A model generated the notes under the pieces. It saw nothing but the letters and a program-made list of their open reading frames with translations. It searched no databases and was not told where the DNA came from. From positions 1 to 37,928 of the forward strand of contig JAISBM010000027.1 in the NCBI GenBank assembly GCA_031266185.1: 37,928 bases of DNA, written 5' to 3'. Origin of the DNA: Endomicrobium sp. (GTDB lineage: Bacteria > Elusimicrobiota > Endomicrobiia > Endomicrobiales > Endomicrobiaceae). The translations under genes and the position numbers were made by a program. Positions 16,520 to 25,997 of this stretch are shown here, one piece after another. Positions within the stretch are counted from its first letter, which is position 1; each line of letters begins with the position of its first letter.

Positions 16520-17077
16520 CTATTTATTATCTCTTTTTTTAAACGGCATACCAAGTGCCTCTAACAAGGCTTTTGCTTGCTCATCTTTTTTGGTTGTTGT
16601 TACTATTGTGATGTTCATACCTCTAGCTTTGTCTGACTTTTCAACGCCAATTTCTGGGAATATATATTGTTCTGAAAGGCCCAGATTTAAGTTCCCTTTA
16701 TTGTCAAAACCGTTAGGCTCTATGCCTCTAAAATCTCTTATACGAGGCATGGCTACATTTATTAGCCTGTCCAAAAATTCATACATCATTGCATTTCTTA
16801 ACGTTACTTTAATACCTATTGGCATTCCTTGGCGTAATTTAAAGTTAGATATAGATTGTTTTGCCCTGCACACTAACGGCTTTTGGCCTGTAATAGCTGC
16901 AAGTTCTGTAGATGCAATATCTAAAACTTTAATATTATCTTTTGCTTCACTTAAACCTATATTAACAACAATTTTGCTAAGTCTAGGAATTTGGTGGATA
17001 TTTTTTAAATTAAACTGTTTTTTTAATTTGTTTACAATATTTTCTTGATAAATTTTTTTCAAACGAGGTTGATTCAT
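16520..17077 (-). CDS. rplE: 50S ribosomal protein L5
   Basis: Central-protuberance protein that binds 5S rRNA and contacts P-site tRNA. 185 residues. The family signature is LSKIVVNIGLSEAKDN and GQKPLVCRAKQSISNFKLR, with LRNAMMYEFLDRLINVAMPR and IRDFRGIEPNGFDNKGNLNL. It ends in a basic tail (MPFKKRDNK). Between rplX and rpsN. Confidence 0.98.
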   Translation of the reverse strand: MNQPRLKKIYQENIVNKLKKQFNLKNIHQIPRLSKIVVNIGLSEAKDNIKVLDIASTELAAITGQKPLVCRAKQSISNFKLRQGMPIGIKVTLRNAMMYEFLDRLINVAMPRIRDFRGIEPNGFDNKGNLNLGLSEQYIFPEIGVEKSDKARGMNITIVTTTKKDEQAKALLEALGMPFKKRDNK

Positions 17078-17112
17078 TTTATTCTTTCCTTATTATTGCC
17101 TTTATTCTCCAA

Positions 17113-17424
17113 TTATGCTATCATTTCTCCACATTTACGGCATAACCTTACTTTTTTACCATCGGAAAGCTTATCAAATTTAGGCCTTAAAGCTTGCTCA
17201 CACTTTGGACATATAAGCATAACCTTACTTATAGCAATAGGAGCTTCTTTTTCACGAATTCCACCTGCATCTCTTTGAGTAGGTTTTGTATGCCTTTTTA
17301 CAAAATTTATTTTTGAAACAATAACTTTACCTTTATCCGGAAAAACGTCAAGAACTTCACCTTTTTTACCTTTGTCTTTCCCGGATAATACTACAACTTT
17401 GTCTTTCTTCTTAATGTTAAGCAT
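17113..17424 (-). CDS. rplX: 50S ribosomal protein L24
   Basis: Assembly initiator protein of the large subunit near the tunnel exit. 103 residues. KOW motif KKKDKVVVLSGKDKGKKGEV at the N-terminus, then KRHTKPTQRDAGGIREKEAP. The C-terminal part has a zinc-ribbon-like cysteine set, C72/C75 and C95/C98 (ICPKC, LCRKC), as seen in many bacterial L24 proteins. Between rplN and rplE. Confidence 0.98.
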   Translation of the reverse strand: MLNIKKKDKVVVLSGKDKGKKGEVLDVFPDKGKVIVSKINFVKRHTKPTQRDAGGIREKEAPIAISKVMLICPKCEQALRPKFDKLSDGKKVRLCRKCGEMIA

Positions 17425-17495
17425 TTTTATATCCTGTTTGTTTTTCGCTTAAAAACTATCTCTTTGACTGTTTTTCCTACCAATGTAGTTAGAGA

Positions 17496-17864
17496 TTAAA
17501 TTACTTCCGGAGCTAAAGATATTATCTTAAGATAATTGTTCTCTCTTAACTCTCTTGCTACCGGGCCAAAAATACGTGTACCTTTTGGCTCGCCTTCATC
17601 ATTAATTATTACAGCAGCATTGTCGTCAAACTTAATATACGTGCCGTCAGCACGACGTACTTCTTTTACTGTACGAATAACAACAGCTTTAACAACTTCT
17701 CCTTTTTTTATATTTCCGTGCGGCAAGGCGTCCTGTACTGAAGCGTGAATCACATCCCCAATACTTGCATAACGACGTTTTAAACCTTTTGTAACTCTAA
17801 AACAACGAATTTTTTTTGCGCCTGAATTATCTGCTACGGTTAATATAGTTCTTTCCTGAATCAT
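17496..17864 (-). CDS. rplN: 50S ribosomal protein L14
   Basis: Large-subunit interface protein forming bridges with the small subunit. 122 residues, standard length. [60 protein letters not shown] and the final [10 protein letters not shown] are nearly invariant. It begins the segment between rpsQ and rplX. Confidence 0.98.
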   Translation of the reverse strand: MIQERTILTVADNSGAKKIRCFRVTKGLKRRYASIGDVIHASVQDALPHGNIKKGEVVKAVVIRTVKEVRRADGTYIKFDDNAAVIINDEGEPKGTRIFGPVARELRENNYLKIISLAPEVI

Positions 17865-17891
17865 TCTGTTATCCTTCGATAAACTTGATTT

Positions 17892-18158
17892 TTAAATTTC
17901 TGCTGCTTTTTTTATAACTTCCATCAACACCCATCTTTTTGTTTTTGACATTGGTCTTGATTCCATTATTGTAACCGTGTCCCCAATATGAGAGAGGTTT
18001 TTCTCATCGTGCACAGCAAACTTAACTTTCCTGCGAAGCACACGGTCATATAAGGAGTGGCGATACGTTCTTTCTATAGAAACCAGTCTTGTCTTATCGC
18101 TTTTATCACTTACCACTATACCTGTACGACATTTGCGTTTATTGCGTTCCTGTGACAT
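17892..18158 (-). CDS. rpsQ: 30S ribosomal protein S17
   Basis: Primary 16S rRNA-binding protein with an OB fold. 88 residues. KCRTGIVVSDKSDKTRLVSI, ERTYRHSLYDRVLRRKVKFA and GDTVTIMESRPMSKTKRWVL are typical. The start ATG (18158) lies inside rpmC, overlapping it by 20 nt in another frame, with AGGAA-type SD shortly upstream inside rpmC. Confidence 0.98.
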   Translation of the reverse strand: MSQERNKRKCRTGIVVSDKSDKTRLVSIERTYRHSLYDRVLRRKVKFAVHDEKNLSHIGDTVTIMESRPMSKTKRWVLMEVIKKAAEI

Positions 18159-18387
18159 TATTCCTTCCTATTAGTCTATATTTAGGCTCTTTTCTTTTTT
18201 GATTAACCAAAGTTTTAATTCTTGCAATATCTCTTCTCATTCCTCTAATTTCTAGAGGGTTCTTTACAGGTGCTGTTTGATGACGAAATTTTAATCTAAA
18301 AAGTTTGTCCTGTAATTGGCTAAGCTTTACAGAAAGTTCAGCCTCTGTCATGTTTTTTATTTCGTTCCAATTTTTACTTTTCATCAT
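18139..18387 (-). CDS. rpmC: 50S ribosomal protein L29
   Basis: Small helical protein at the tunnel exit, beside L23, near the signal recognition particle dock. 82 residues, slightly longer than the usual 60-70 because of a C-terminal extension after IARIKTLVNQKRKE. The conserved LSQLQDKLFRLKFRHQTAPV and NPLEIRGMRRDIARIKTL are clear. It overlaps rpsQ by 20 nt and starts 4 nt after rplP. Confidence 0.97.
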   Translation of the reverse strand: MMKSKNWNEIKNMTEAELSVKLSQLQDKLFRLKFRHQTAPVKNPLEIRGMRRDIARIKTLVNQKRKEPKYRLIGRNNVTGTQ

Positions 18388-18391
18388 ACCC

Positions 18392-18805
18392 TCAAATATC
18401 AGCTCTAACTAAAATTTTTGTATGTATGGGAAGTTTGTTTGACGCAAGCTTTAAAGCTTTACGTGCTTCAGCTTCCGGCAGACCTTCCATTTCAAACATT
18501 ACCCTACCAGGTTTTACAACTGCAACCCAAAATTGCGGATCGCCTTTACCTTTACCCATTCTCGTTTCAGCGGGTTTCTTAGTGATTGGTTTATCAGGGA
18601 ATATTCTGATCCAAACTTTTCCACCCTTCTTTGTAAATCTTGTAAGTGTTACACGAGCAGCTTCTATCTGATTACTATTTATCCATACAGGTTCAAGAGC
18701 TTGGAGACCATATTTACCAAAAGCTAAACAAGTGCCTCCTTTAGCTTTGCCCTTCATTCTTCCTCTATGTGTTTTTCTATATTTAACTCTTTTCGGCATC
18801 AACAT
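18392..18805 (-). CDS. rplP: 50S ribosomal protein L16
   Basis: Large-subunit protein that helps position A-site tRNA. 137 residues. [60 protein letters not shown] and [20 protein letters not shown] are family hallmarks. Immediately followed (4 nt) by rpmC, the standard S10-operon order. Confidence 0.98.
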   Translation of the reverse strand: MLMPKRVKYRKTHRGRMKGKAKGGTCLAFGKYGLQALEPVWINSNQIEAARVTLTRFTKKGGKVWIRIFPDKPITKKPAETRMGKGKGDPQFWVAVVKPGRVMFEMEGLPEAEARKALKLASNKLPIHTKILVRADI

Positions 18806-18878
18806 ATCAATATCCTTATAGTCTTTATATCTTAAAATTATTTAGGCGCTTTTTTGTTTTTAGCAACTTTCTTTACAT

Positions 18879-19553
18879 TTATGCTAAAGGCACTTCAACA
18901 AGCTTGACTTCTTCAATCAAGTCTTTGGTAGTCTTTTTAAAAAGCTCCTTCTTGAATATCCAAACTTTTACACCAATTTGTCCCATTGTCGTATAACTTT
19001 CAGCAAAACCATAGTCAATGTCAGCTCTAAAAGTCTGCAAAGGAATTCTGCCCTCTTTTAGCCACTCAGTTCTTGCAATTTCTGCACCGCCAAGTCTGCC
19101 AGAAACCATAACTTTTATGCCACAAGCACCTGCAACCATAGCTTTTTCTATAGTCTTTTTCATTGCTCTTCTAAAAGCAATTTGTTTTTCTAACTGAAAA
19201 GCAATACCTTCTGCAGCAAGTTGAGCGTCTAATTCAGGTTTTTTTATTTCCATAACGTTTACAAAACTTTTCTTTGACGTCATAGATTCAACATCTTTTC
19301 TTAAATTTTCTATGCCTTGGCCACCTTTGCCAATAACAATGCCGGGGCGAGATGTATAGATGTTAACTCGTATATACTTCCCAGGCCTTTCAATAACAAT
19401 TTTAGACACAGACTTGAGTTGTTTTTTTAAATAAACTCTTAAACGATGATCTTCTTCTATAAAATCAGGCATCTCTTTTAAACTAAACCACTTAGATTCC
19501 CAATCTCTAATATATCCTAATCTTACACTTTTGGGATGTACTTTATGACCCAT
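18879..19553 (-). CDS. rpsC: 30S ribosomal protein S3
   Basis: Small-subunit head protein at the mRNA entry tunnel with helicase function. 224 residues. [20 protein letters not shown], the KH domain loop [16 protein letters not shown], and the C-terminal domain [20 protein letters not shown] and [20 protein letters not shown] are present. It lies 73 nt upstream of rplP and just after rplV. Confidence 0.98.
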   Translation of the reverse strand: MGHKVHPKSVRLGYIRDWESKWFSLKEMPDFIEEDHRLRVYLKKQLKSVSKIVIERPGKYIRVNIYTSRPGIVIGKGGQGIENLRKDVESMTSKKSFVNVMEIKKPELDAQLAAEGIAFQLEKQIAFRRAMKKTIEKAMVAGACGIKVMVSGRLGGAEIARTEWLKEGRIPLQTFRADIDYGFAESYTTMGQIGVKVWIFKKELFKKTTKDLIEEVKLVEVPLA

Positions 19554-19583
19554 TTTTATACCTTCCCTATCCTAATTTTTATC

Positions 19584-19982
19584 TTACTTTGCTTGCGTTT
19601 CTTCTTTACTTACCTTTGCACTTTTGACAATCTTTTTCTTTCTTTTCTCTGTAGCATCAGCATCTGTAACTACTATAGTAAGATGAGATGTTCTCTTTTT
19701 TATAGGTAGGCCTCGCCCTTGAGGGCCTGGTCTCACTCTCTTTAAAATAGGACCGTTACCTACCCAAGCTTCTTTTACTTTAAGATTTGAATAATCTTTA
19801 AGTTTCCCCGAATTAGCTGTTGCGCTTTTTAAAACTTTAGAGACAAGCATTGCAGCAGTTTTAGAAAGAAAAGAAAGAACTTCAAATGCTTTCTCTACCT
19901 TTTTATTTCTTATAAGCGTTAGCACTTGATTAACTTTTCTTGGAGTATATCTAACGAATTTCGCTGTTGCCTTTGCTTGCAT
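19584..19982 (-). CDS. rplV: 50S ribosomal protein L22
   Basis: Lines the nascent-peptide tunnel with a long beta-hairpin. 132 residues with a lysine-rich C-terminal extension (KKKIVKSAKVSKEETQAK) beyond the usual ~110. Core: AKFVRYTPRKVNQVLTLIRN, AWVGNGPILKRVRPGPQGRG and KKRTSHLTIVVTD. The hairpin tip sequence looks ordinary, so no macrolide-resistance change is evident. Confidence 0.97.
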   Translation of the reverse strand: MQAKATAKFVRYTPRKVNQVLTLIRNKKVEKAFEVLSFLSKTAAMLVSKVLKSATANSGKLKDYSNLKVKEAWVGNGPILKRVRPGPQGRGLPIKKRTSHLTIVVTDADATEKRKKKIVKSAKVSKEETQAK

Positions 19983-20064
19983 CTTTGCATCCTTTTTTTT
20001 CTTGTTCAGAAATTACTTAACTTGTAAATGTTGGATATTTCTTGTTGTTAAACACAACAACACG

Positions 20065-20093
20065 CGTCGCAAATACTCTTTACGTGAGCGACG
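20065..20093. other. Hairpin spanning the rpsS stop codon
   Basis: CGTCGC (20065-20070) and GCGACG (20088-20093) form a perfect GC-rich 6-bp stem around the rpsS stop (20080-20082). A second small dyad, TTGTTG/CAACAA, follows on the minus strand at about 20042-20060. The 97-bp rpsS-rplV gap is otherwise empty. Possible RNA-processing site. Confidence 0.35.
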
Positions 20094-20364
20094 TTTCTTG
20101 TTTTGTCATACCACCATGACCTTTAAAAACCCTGGTTGGGGCAAACTCTCCTAACTTATGGCCCACCATTTGTTCAGAAATAAATATAGGAAGAAACTTC
20201 TTCCCATTATGTATTGCTATTGTGTGTCCTACAAATTCCGGAGTTATAGTGCAAGATCTTGCCCAAGTTTTTATAACTTTTTTACTTCCTTCTTCATTAA
20301 GCTTTTGCATTTTTTTTAAAAGTTTTTCATCTACATAAGGACCTTTTTTTGTTGAACGACTCAT
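20080..20364 (-). CDS. rpsS: 30S ribosomal protein S19
   Basis: Small-subunit head protein that contacts the A-site finger of the large subunit. 94 residues. [60 protein letters not shown] and [14 protein letters not shown] are typical. GGAGG lies a few bases before the ATG. Between rplB and rplV. Confidence 0.98.
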   Translation of the reverse strand: MSRSTKKGPYVDEKLLKKMQKLNEEGSKKVIKTWARSCTITPEFVGHTIAIHNGKKFLPIFISEQMVGHKLGEFAPTRVFKGHGGMTKQETSLT

Positions 20365-20380
20365 CTATTATTTCCTCCGA

Positions 20381-21214
20381 TTACTTCTTAGCTTTATTAC
20401 GATGGCTTACTATTACCCAGTCCCAAACCTTTCTAGGCCTTGTTTTAAAACCTTTAGCAGGCTGGTTCCAAGGGCTTCTGGGTTGGTTGTTACCTTTAGA
20501 TCTACCTCTGCCACCTCCATGAGGATGGTCAACAGAGTTCATTGCGGTTCCGCGCACATGAGGTTTTTTACCCACATGACGGTTTCTTCCCGCAGAGCCT
20601 ATCGTAATATTTTCGTGGTCCAAATTGCCTACCTGCCCAACAGTAGCATAACAGTTTACTCGGATAAGCCTTATCTCGCCAGAAGGCATTCTTATGTGAG
20701 CATATTCGCCTTCTTTTGCCAAAAGCTGTGCAGCTGCACCGGCTGAACGCGCAAGCTGTGCACCTTTACCTACTGCAAGTTCCAAGTTATGTATAAAAGC
20801 ACCTACAGGGATATTTGTAAGAGGAAGAGCGTTACCTGGTTTTATCTCGGCATCCGGTCCGGAAACCAAGGTGTCTCCAACTTTTACACCTACAGGCTGT
20901 ATTATATATCTTTTTTCTCCATCCTGATATTGCAGAAGAGCTATTCTGCTCGAACGGTTAGGATCGTATTCAATTGCAACGACTTTGGCCGGAACATTAA
21001 ACTTATCTCTTTTAAAATCTATAATTCTATAAAATCTTTTGTGCCCACCGCCTCTAAAGCGTACCATTACTTGACCAGTGTTGTTGCGACCACCTTTTTT
21101 CTTTATAATTCTTGTTAACGATTTTTCTGGTTTTGTTTTTGTAATATCTGAAAAATCTGATACCGACATTTGTCTTCTAGACTGCGTATACGGTTTAAAT
21201 GTTTTTATTGGCAT
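20381..21214 (-). CDS. rplB: 50S ribosomal protein L2
   Basis: One of the largest rRNA-binding proteins, needed for subunit joining and peptidyl-transferase function. 277 residues. Hallmarks: [36 protein letters not shown], the SH3-like domain, and the near-invariant [20 protein letters not shown] containing the functionally important His in VDHPHGGG. Located between rplW and rpsS. Confidence 0.99.
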   Translation of the reverse strand: MPIKTFKPYTQSRRQMSVSDFSDITKTKPEKSLTRIIKKKGGRNNTGQVMVRFRGGGHKRFYRIIDFKRDKFNVPAKVVAIEYDPNRSSRIALLQYQDGEKRYIIQPVGVKVGDTLVSGPDAEIKPGNALPLTNIPVGAFIHNLELAVGKGAQLARSAGAAAQLLAKEGEYAHIRMPSGEIRLIRVNCYATVGQVGNLDHENITIGSAGRNRHVGKKPHVRGTAMNSVDHPHGGGRGRSKGNNQPRSPWNQPAKGFKTRPRKVWDWVIVSHRNKAKK

Positions 21215-21320
21215 TATGTTTTCCTGTTATCGGGCTAGCATAAAATAATTTTACTTGCCCATATTTACTTCTTTAGTAAAGCAAATTTATTTACTTTTAC
21301 TAAAACTAGGTTTGCCTAAA

Positions 21321-21614
21321 CTAGACTTCTTCGACCATTTGAATTTCTTGACCTTCACTAAGTTTTACTATTGCTTTTTTCCAATCGCTTTTATAGCCAG
21401 AGTGAGTGCCTATTCTTTTACTTTTACCTGCACAGTTTGCAGTATGCACACTTGCCACTCTAACGTTAAACAAGGATTCTACAGCCTGCTTTATTTGAAA
21501 CTTGTTTGCATCTTTGTCTACAACAAAAGTGTACTTATTATTTTTTTCTTTTAAAATTGAAGCTTTTTCAGTCACCATCGGCCTTTTAATAATGTTTCTA
21601 ATATCCATTTTCAT
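21321..21614 (-). CDS. rplW: 50S ribosomal protein L23
   Basis: Tunnel-exit protein that docks trigger factor and the signal recognition particle. 97 residues. KRPMVTEKASILKEKNNKYT, FVVDKDANKFQIKQAVESLF and NVRVASVHTANCAGKSKR are characteristic. It follows rplD closely (25 nt) and is 106 nt before rplB. Confidence 0.98.
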   Translation of the reverse strand: MKMDIRNIIKRPMVTEKASILKEKNNKYTFVVDKDANKFQIKQAVESLFNVRVASVHTANCAGKSKRIGTHSGYKSDWKKAIVKLSEGQEIQMVEEV

Positions 21615-21639
21615 TCCTAAATAACAAAAAAGGCATCCA

Positions 21640-22260
21640 CTATGCAGACTGCCTTTCTTTTATTAAATCAATAGCTTCAGGCGTAAGAACCACTTTATCT
21701 GCCCAAAGAATTTGATATGCGTTAACATTTTTAATGCTTTCAACTACAACATTTTTTATATTTTTTGCTGCAACTTTAAAATCTGCATCATTAGCAATTG
21801 CAAAAACTATTTTTTTGCCTTCAACTTTAAGATTTTTTAAAATCTCAGCTACTTTTTTTGTTTTAATTTCCTCTAATTTCACAGAATCTACAACCATTAC
21901 ATTGCCGTTTTGAAGCTGAACAGAAAACGCCATGCTTAAAGAAGCTTTCTTCTTTTGTTTTGACATTTTTGTATAATAATCCCTAGGTTGTGGCCCAAAA
22001 ATTATGCCTCCCTTTCTCCACAAAGGAGAATTTCTCTGTCCTGCACGGGCGTGTCCTGTACCTTTTTGCTTCCAAGGTTTTGCCCCAGAAAAAGACACTT
22101 CCCCTCTTGTTTTTGTTTTGTGCGTACCTGACCTTTGGTTATTCAAGTATGCTGTCGTAATCTCATGCAAAAGCACATTAGAAACCTCTGTTCCAAAAAA
22201 AGAAGGAAGCTCTATTTTCCCTTTCTCCTGTCCCCTTGCGTTATAAACTATTGTTTCCAT
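21640..22260 (-). CDS. rplD: 50S ribosomal protein L4
   Basis: Forms part of the peptide tunnel constriction; in enterobacteria it also represses the S10 operon. 206 residues. LLHEITTAYLNNQRSGTHKT, GAKPWKQKGTGHARAGQRNS and PLWRKGGIIFGPQPRDY are conserved; the macrolide-sensitive loop (KPWKQKGTGHAR) looks wild type. Between rplC and rplW, with a 110-bp gap to rplC. Confidence 0.98.
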   Translation of the reverse strand: METIVYNARGQEKGKIELPSFFGTEVSNVLLHEITTAYLNNQRSGTHKTKTRGEVSFSGAKPWKQKGTGHARAGQRNSPLWRKGGIIFGPQPRDYYTKMSKQKKKASLSMAFSVQLQNGNVMVVDSVKLEEIKTKKVAEILKNLKVEGKKIVFAIANDADFKVAAKNIKNVVVESIKNVNAYQILWADKVVLTPEAIDLIKERQSA

Positions 22261-22370
22261 TTTCTCTCTATCCTATTACCTATTAGAAAAACAAAAAATC
22301 TATATAGTATTTAATAAATTCTATAATACTTAAAACGACTGTTTTCTGTGAAAAGCAGATATCAACTAAA

Positions 22371-23042
22371 TCACTTCTTTTTAGCTTTAGTTTTTACTTC
22401 CACAACAACGGGAATTTTCTTAACTGTATTGCTTATAAACAACATCCCTGTTTTTACAGCAGGTACCGCCCCTTTAATAAGCAAAACATTTTTTTGCGGG
22501 TCAACATGCACAACACATAATTTTTGTATTGTAACATATTCGTTACCTAAATGTCCAGACATTCTCATCCCTTTTAAAACTTTTTGAGGGCCTTGTGCAC
22601 CACTAGAACCTCTGGCACGTGTTCTGTCTGATTGACCGTGAGTTGTAGGTTGCATACCAAAGTTGTGCCTTTTTATAACGCTAGCATAACCTTTACCTTT
22701 TGTTAAAGCACAAACATCTACATAGTCTCCAACTTTGAAAATATCTGCCTTTATTTCCTGCCCTACTGCAAAGTCTTTAACATCTTGAACTCTAAACTCT
22801 TTTATAACTTTTTTAGGTTCAACATTATTTTTTTTAAAAAAACCTTTCAAAGATCTGTTAAGGTTTTTTTCCTTAACATTTCCGAAGCCAAGCTGTACAG
22901 CATTATAACCGTCTTTTTCTGCTGTACGTACAGCTGTAACAACACAAGGACCAGCTTCTACTACCGTTACAGGTATAAGGTTTCCTTTATCGTCAAAAAC
23001 CTGAGCCATACTTACTTTTTTACCAATAATTGATTTCAACAT
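22371..23042 (-). CDS. rplC: 50S ribosomal protein L3
   Basis: Early assembly protein reaching toward the peptidyl-transferase centre. 223 residues with a short lysine-rich tail (VKTKAKKK). IIGKKVSMAQVFDDKGNLIP, the characteristic ALTKGKGYASVIKRHNF, GSSGAQGPQKVLKGMRMSGH and GAVPAVKTGMLFI are present. It follows rpsJ by 43 nt. Confidence 0.98.
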   Translation of the reverse strand: MLKSIIGKKVSMAQVFDDKGNLIPVTVVEAGPCVVTAVRTAEKDGYNAVQLGFGNVKEKNLNRSLKGFFKKNNVEPKKVIKEFRVQDVKDFAVGQEIKADIFKVGDYVDVCALTKGKGYASVIKRHNFGMQPTTHGQSDRTRARGSSGAQGPQKVLKGMRMSGHLGNEYVTIQKLCVVHVDPQKNVLLIKGAVPAVKTGMLFISNTVKKIPVVVEVKTKAKKK

Positions 23043-23085
23043 ATTTTCTCTCTACGGTTTAAATATTTTTAATTAATTTTAGAGC

Positions 23086-23427
23086 CTATCTACGAACTTC
23101 TTTGTACTTAATTTCAATATCCACGCCAGCAGGCGAGTCTAATTTTTGAAGTTCTTCTACTGTTCTGTTGGAAGGCTCGCAAATGTCTACTAACCTTCTA
23201 TGGATTCTCATTTCGAACTGTTCACGAGATTTTTTGTCCGTGTGAACAGACCTGTTAACTGTATACTTTTTTATGCTTGTAGGCAAAAGTACAGGCCCTG
23301 TTATAGCTACACCTGTACGCCTTGCAGTTTCTACTATTTTAGCAAGAAAATCGTCTAACATTTTATGATCGTAGGCCCGTAACTTGATTCTTAAATCTTG
23401 ATTTTGTACTGTCTTTTCATTTCCCAT
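23086..23427 (-). CDS. rpsJ: 30S ribosomal protein S10 (NusE)
   Basis: Small-subunit head protein that also joins NusB in transcription antitermination. 113 residues, with about 10 extra N-terminal residues ([10 protein letters not shown]) compared with the usual 102. Core: [40 protein letters not shown] and [20 protein letters not shown]. In many genomes it directly follows tuf; here it follows a tuf remnant. Confidence 0.98.
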   Translation of the reverse strand: MGNEKTVQNQDLRIKLRAYDHKMLDDFLAKIVETARRTGVAITGPVLLPTSIKKYTVNRSVHTDKKSREQFEMRIHRRLVDICEPSNRTVEELQKLDSPAGVDIEIKYKEVRR

Positions 23428-23495
23428 AAATTTTAATCCTGTTTATTTGATTATACGTTCTTTATATAATTTACATAAATAAAAACATTTAAAAG

Positions 23496-23624
23496 TCAAG
23501 CAGATTGCTTATCACCCAACACCTTCGTGACCACCGCTGTAACGTCGTCTTGCCATGATCTACGTGCCCTATCGTCCCCTATGTTTACGTACGGCTTGCT
23601 CCTGTCAAATTTCATCTTTGCCAT
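23496..23624 (-). pseudogene. tuf: EF-Tu gene remnant (first ~40 codons)
   Basis: The ATG at 23624 opens with MAKMKFDRSKPYVNIG, the EF-Tu start. Then the frame slips: an extra G in GGGG (near 23578-23582) puts the P-loop in another frame, where GTIGHVDHGKTTL reads perfectly. A missing base after TTA restores the original frame for TAVVTKVLGDK. A stop (TGA, 23496-23498) follows at once, and switch I onward is gone. As an uninterrupted ORF it encodes only 42 residues with the P-loop scrambled. It sits exactly where tuf belongs, between fusA and rpsJ. EF-Tu is essential, so an intact copy must lie elsewhere. The SD-like GGGAG upstream is still visible. Codons here are more GC-rich than the neighbours. 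Confidence 0.92.
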
Positions 23625-23640
23625 TTTTAGTCTCCCTACC

Positions 23641-25716
23641 TTATATTTTTTTCTCTAATATCTTGTCTGCAATTTGTTTTGGTACTTCTTCATAGTGAGA
23701 AGGTTCCATACTATAGTTTCCTCTTCCCTGAGTTAAAGAACGAAGTGATGTTGAATAACCAAACATATCTGCAAGAGGAACATTCGCTTTTATATGCTGT
23801 ACTTTATTTTTTGAGTCCATGCTAGAAATTTTGCCACGCCTTGAGTTTAAATCACCAATAACGTCACCCATATATTCTTCAGGTACCACCACTTCTGTTC
23901 TCATAATAGGCTCTAAAATGACAGGATTTGCTTTTTTGCAAGCGTCTTTAAAAGCCATTGAACCTGCAATTTTAAACGCCATTTCTGAAGAGTCAACTTC
24001 GTGGAAAGAACCGTCTCTAACTGTAACCTTAATATCAACTACAGGATATCCTGCCAAAACGCCAGAAGTCATAGCTTCTTTTATACCTTTATCAATTGCT
24101 GGAATATATTCTCTAGGAATTACACCGCCAACAATTTTGTTTACAAACTCATAACCTTTACCCGGCTCTTGAGGTTCTACTGTAAGAACAACGTGCCCAT
24201 ATTGACCACGCCCGCCTGTCTGTCTAATATATTTAGATTCTGCTTCTTGAGCTTTTTTGATTGTTTCTCTGTAAGCAACTTGAGGTCTTCCTACATTAGC
24301 CTGGACATTAAATTCTCTTTTCATTCTGTCCACGAGAATTTCTAGATGAAGTTCGCCCATGCCCGCAATAATAGTTTGGTTTGTTTCTTCGTTTGTTTTA
24401 ACTCTAAAAGTCGGATCTTCTTCTGCAAGTCTGCTTAAAGCAATACCTAACTTTTCTTCGTCTGCTTTGGATTTAGGTTCAATTGCAACGTCTATGACAG
24501 GGTCTGGGAAATCCATAGACTCAAGGAGAATCGGGTTTGCTTCGTCACAAAGAGTATCGCCTGTGCTTGTGTTTTTTAAACCTACAGCAGCGGCAATATC
24601 TCCAGCATTTACAGACTTTATTTCTTCTCTATTGTTTGAGTGCATGCGCACTATACGAGAAATTCTTTCTTTTGCATTTTTGCCAGGATTATAAACATAA
24701 GAACCACTTTCTAACGTGCCAGAGTAAACTCTAAAATATGTAAGTTTCCCTATGTACGGATCTGCTTGTAGTTTAAACGCCAAAGCGCTAAAAGGAGCTT
24801 TATCGTCAACATCTCTAGAATCGACTTCTTCTGTGTCTGGATTTGTACCTTTAAACGCTTTTCTGTCAAGCGGTGACGGCAAATAATCACATACTGCATT
24901 CAACATCGGCTGTACACCCTTATTTTTAAACGCTGTTCCGCAAAGTGTTGGGATTAATTTTATTTGAAGTGTTGCAGTTCTGATTGCTTGTTTTATTTGT
25001 GCTACTGTTGACTCTTTGCCTTCCATAAAGTTAGTCATTATTGTGTCGCTATAATCTGCAAGAAGTTCTATCATTTCATTGCGCATGTGGTGCGCTTTTT
25101 CTTCTAACTCTTTTGGAATGTCTGTTATCTCAAAACTAGCTCCAAGCTCTTCGCCATTCCAAATGTAAGCTTTCATTGTAACCAAATCTACTATTCCTTG
25201 AAAACTAGACTCTGCTCCAATAGGAATTTGAATAGGAAGAGGAGTCGCTCCAAGCTTTTCTCTTATATCTTTTATAACCATAAAAAAATCTGCGCCAATT
25301 TTATCCATCTTGTTTGAAAAAACAATTCTTGGCACACCATATTTGTCTGCCTGTCTCCAAACAGTTTCAGATTGAGGTTCTACACCATTACCAGAATCAA
25401 AAACAACAACAGCGCCGTCTAAAACTCTTAAAGATCTTTCTACTTCTGCAGTAAAGTCCACGTGTCCTGGAGTGTCGATAATATTAAATTGCATCTCTTG
25501 CCATTTGCAATAAGTTGCAGCAGAGGTGATTGTGATACCTCTTTCCTTTTCTTGTTCCATCCAGTCCATAGTTGCAGCACCTTCGTGCACTTCGCCAATT
25601 TTGTGCGTTCTGCCAGTATAATATAAAATTCTTTCTGTTGTGGTAGTTTTGCCCGCGTCAATGTGAGCAGCAATACCAAAATTTCTAATATTGCTTAAAG
25701 GATATTCTCTAGCCAT
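23641..25716 (-). CDS. fusA: Elongation factor G
   Basis: GTPase that drives tRNA-mRNA translocation and ribosome recycling. 691 residues, standard length. G1 [20 protein letters not shown]2/switch [14 protein letters not shown]3 DTPGHVDF, G4 NKMD; then domain II, and domain IV with [11 protein letters not shown] and the C-terminal [13 protein letters not shown]. One intact bacterial-type copy. It follows orf50 by 34 nt and is trailed 16 nt later by the tuf remnant. Confidence 0.99.
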   Translation of the reverse strand: MAREYPLSNIRNFGIAAHIDAGKTTTTERILYYTGRTHKIGEVHEGAATMDWMEQEKERGITITSAATYCKWQEMQFNIIDTPGHVDFTAEVERSLRVLDGAVVVFDSGNGVEPQSETVWRQADKYGVPRIVFSNKMDKIGADFFMVIKDIREKLGATPLPIQIPIGAESSFQGIVDLVTMKAYIWNGEELGASFEITDIPKELEEKAHHMRNEMIELLADYSDTIMTNFMEGKESTVAQIKQAIRTATLQIKLIPTLCGTAFKNKGVQPMLNAVCDYLPSPLDRKAFKGTNPDTEEVDSRDVDDKAPFSALAFKLQADPYIGKLTYFRVYSGTLESGSYVYNPGKNAKERISRIVRMHSNNREEIKSVNAGDIAAAVGLKNTSTGDTLCDEANPILLESMDFPDPVIDVAIEPKSKADEEKLGIALSRLAEEDPTFRVKTNEETNQTIIAGMGELHLEILVDRMKREFNVQANVGRPQVAYRETIKKAQEAESKYIRQTGGRGQYGHVVLTVEPQEPGKGYEFVNKIVGGVIPREYIPAIDKGIKEAMTSGVLAGYPVVDIKVTVRDGSFHEVDSSEMAFKIAGSMAFKDACKKANPVILEPIMRTEVVVPEEYMGDVIGDLNSRRGKISSMDSKNKVQHIKANVPLADMFGYSTSLRSLTQGRGNYSMEPSHYEEVPKQIADKILEKKI

Positions 25717-25750
25717 TTTCTTTTTAACCTTTTAATTAATATTTTCACTG

Positions 25751-25903
25751 TTATTTAAATACGCTTTTAATTATACTAATTGTACATGCAAGAAAAAATA
25801 CAGAAACAGAACAACTAAATATTAAAATCGCCAGCCCAAGCGGGGAACACCAATTATTCCATTTTGAAAAACTTTTCTTTTCTTTGATTTCTTTATCTTC
25901 CAT
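25751..25903 (-). CDS. orf50: small single-pass membrane protein, unknown
   Basis: A 50-codon ORF between rpsG and fusA with an ideal SD, AGGAGG, 6-7 nt before its ATG (25903). The first ~18 residues (MEDKEIKEKKSFSKWNNW) are charged and mostly basic-acidic mixed; residues 21-46 (PLGLAILIFSCSVSVFFLAC and on) form one hydrophobic membrane segment with three of the protein's four cysteines (30/31 region and 40); the tail is IIKSVFK. This pattern predicts a cytoplasmic N-terminus and one membrane helix. I considered SecE, also small, but the SecE motif (KVxWP) is absent. I do not recognise the family. Position and SD favour a real gene; function unknown. Confidence 0.65.
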   Translation of the reverse strand: MEDKEIKEKKSFSKWNNWCSPLGLAILIFSCSVSVFFLACTISIIKSVFK

Positions 25904-25997
25904 ACAATCCTCCTAAGTCAAAGTGCAGTTTTGATGTTTACAAATAAAAATAAGTGCGGATTAGCAAAACGACGTATAACAAAATATCGAAGCAAAA

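Noticed and set aside
22261-22370. Regulatory leader between rplC and rplD
   Set aside because: Only a short imperfect dyad (CTGTTTTC/GAAAAGCAG) is visible; not distinguishable from chance in this AT-rich sequence.
25751-25903. orf50 as a SecE homologue
   Set aside because: Size and topology fit, but the conserved KVxWP motif before the membrane helix is missing, and the helix is cysteine-rich unlike SecE.
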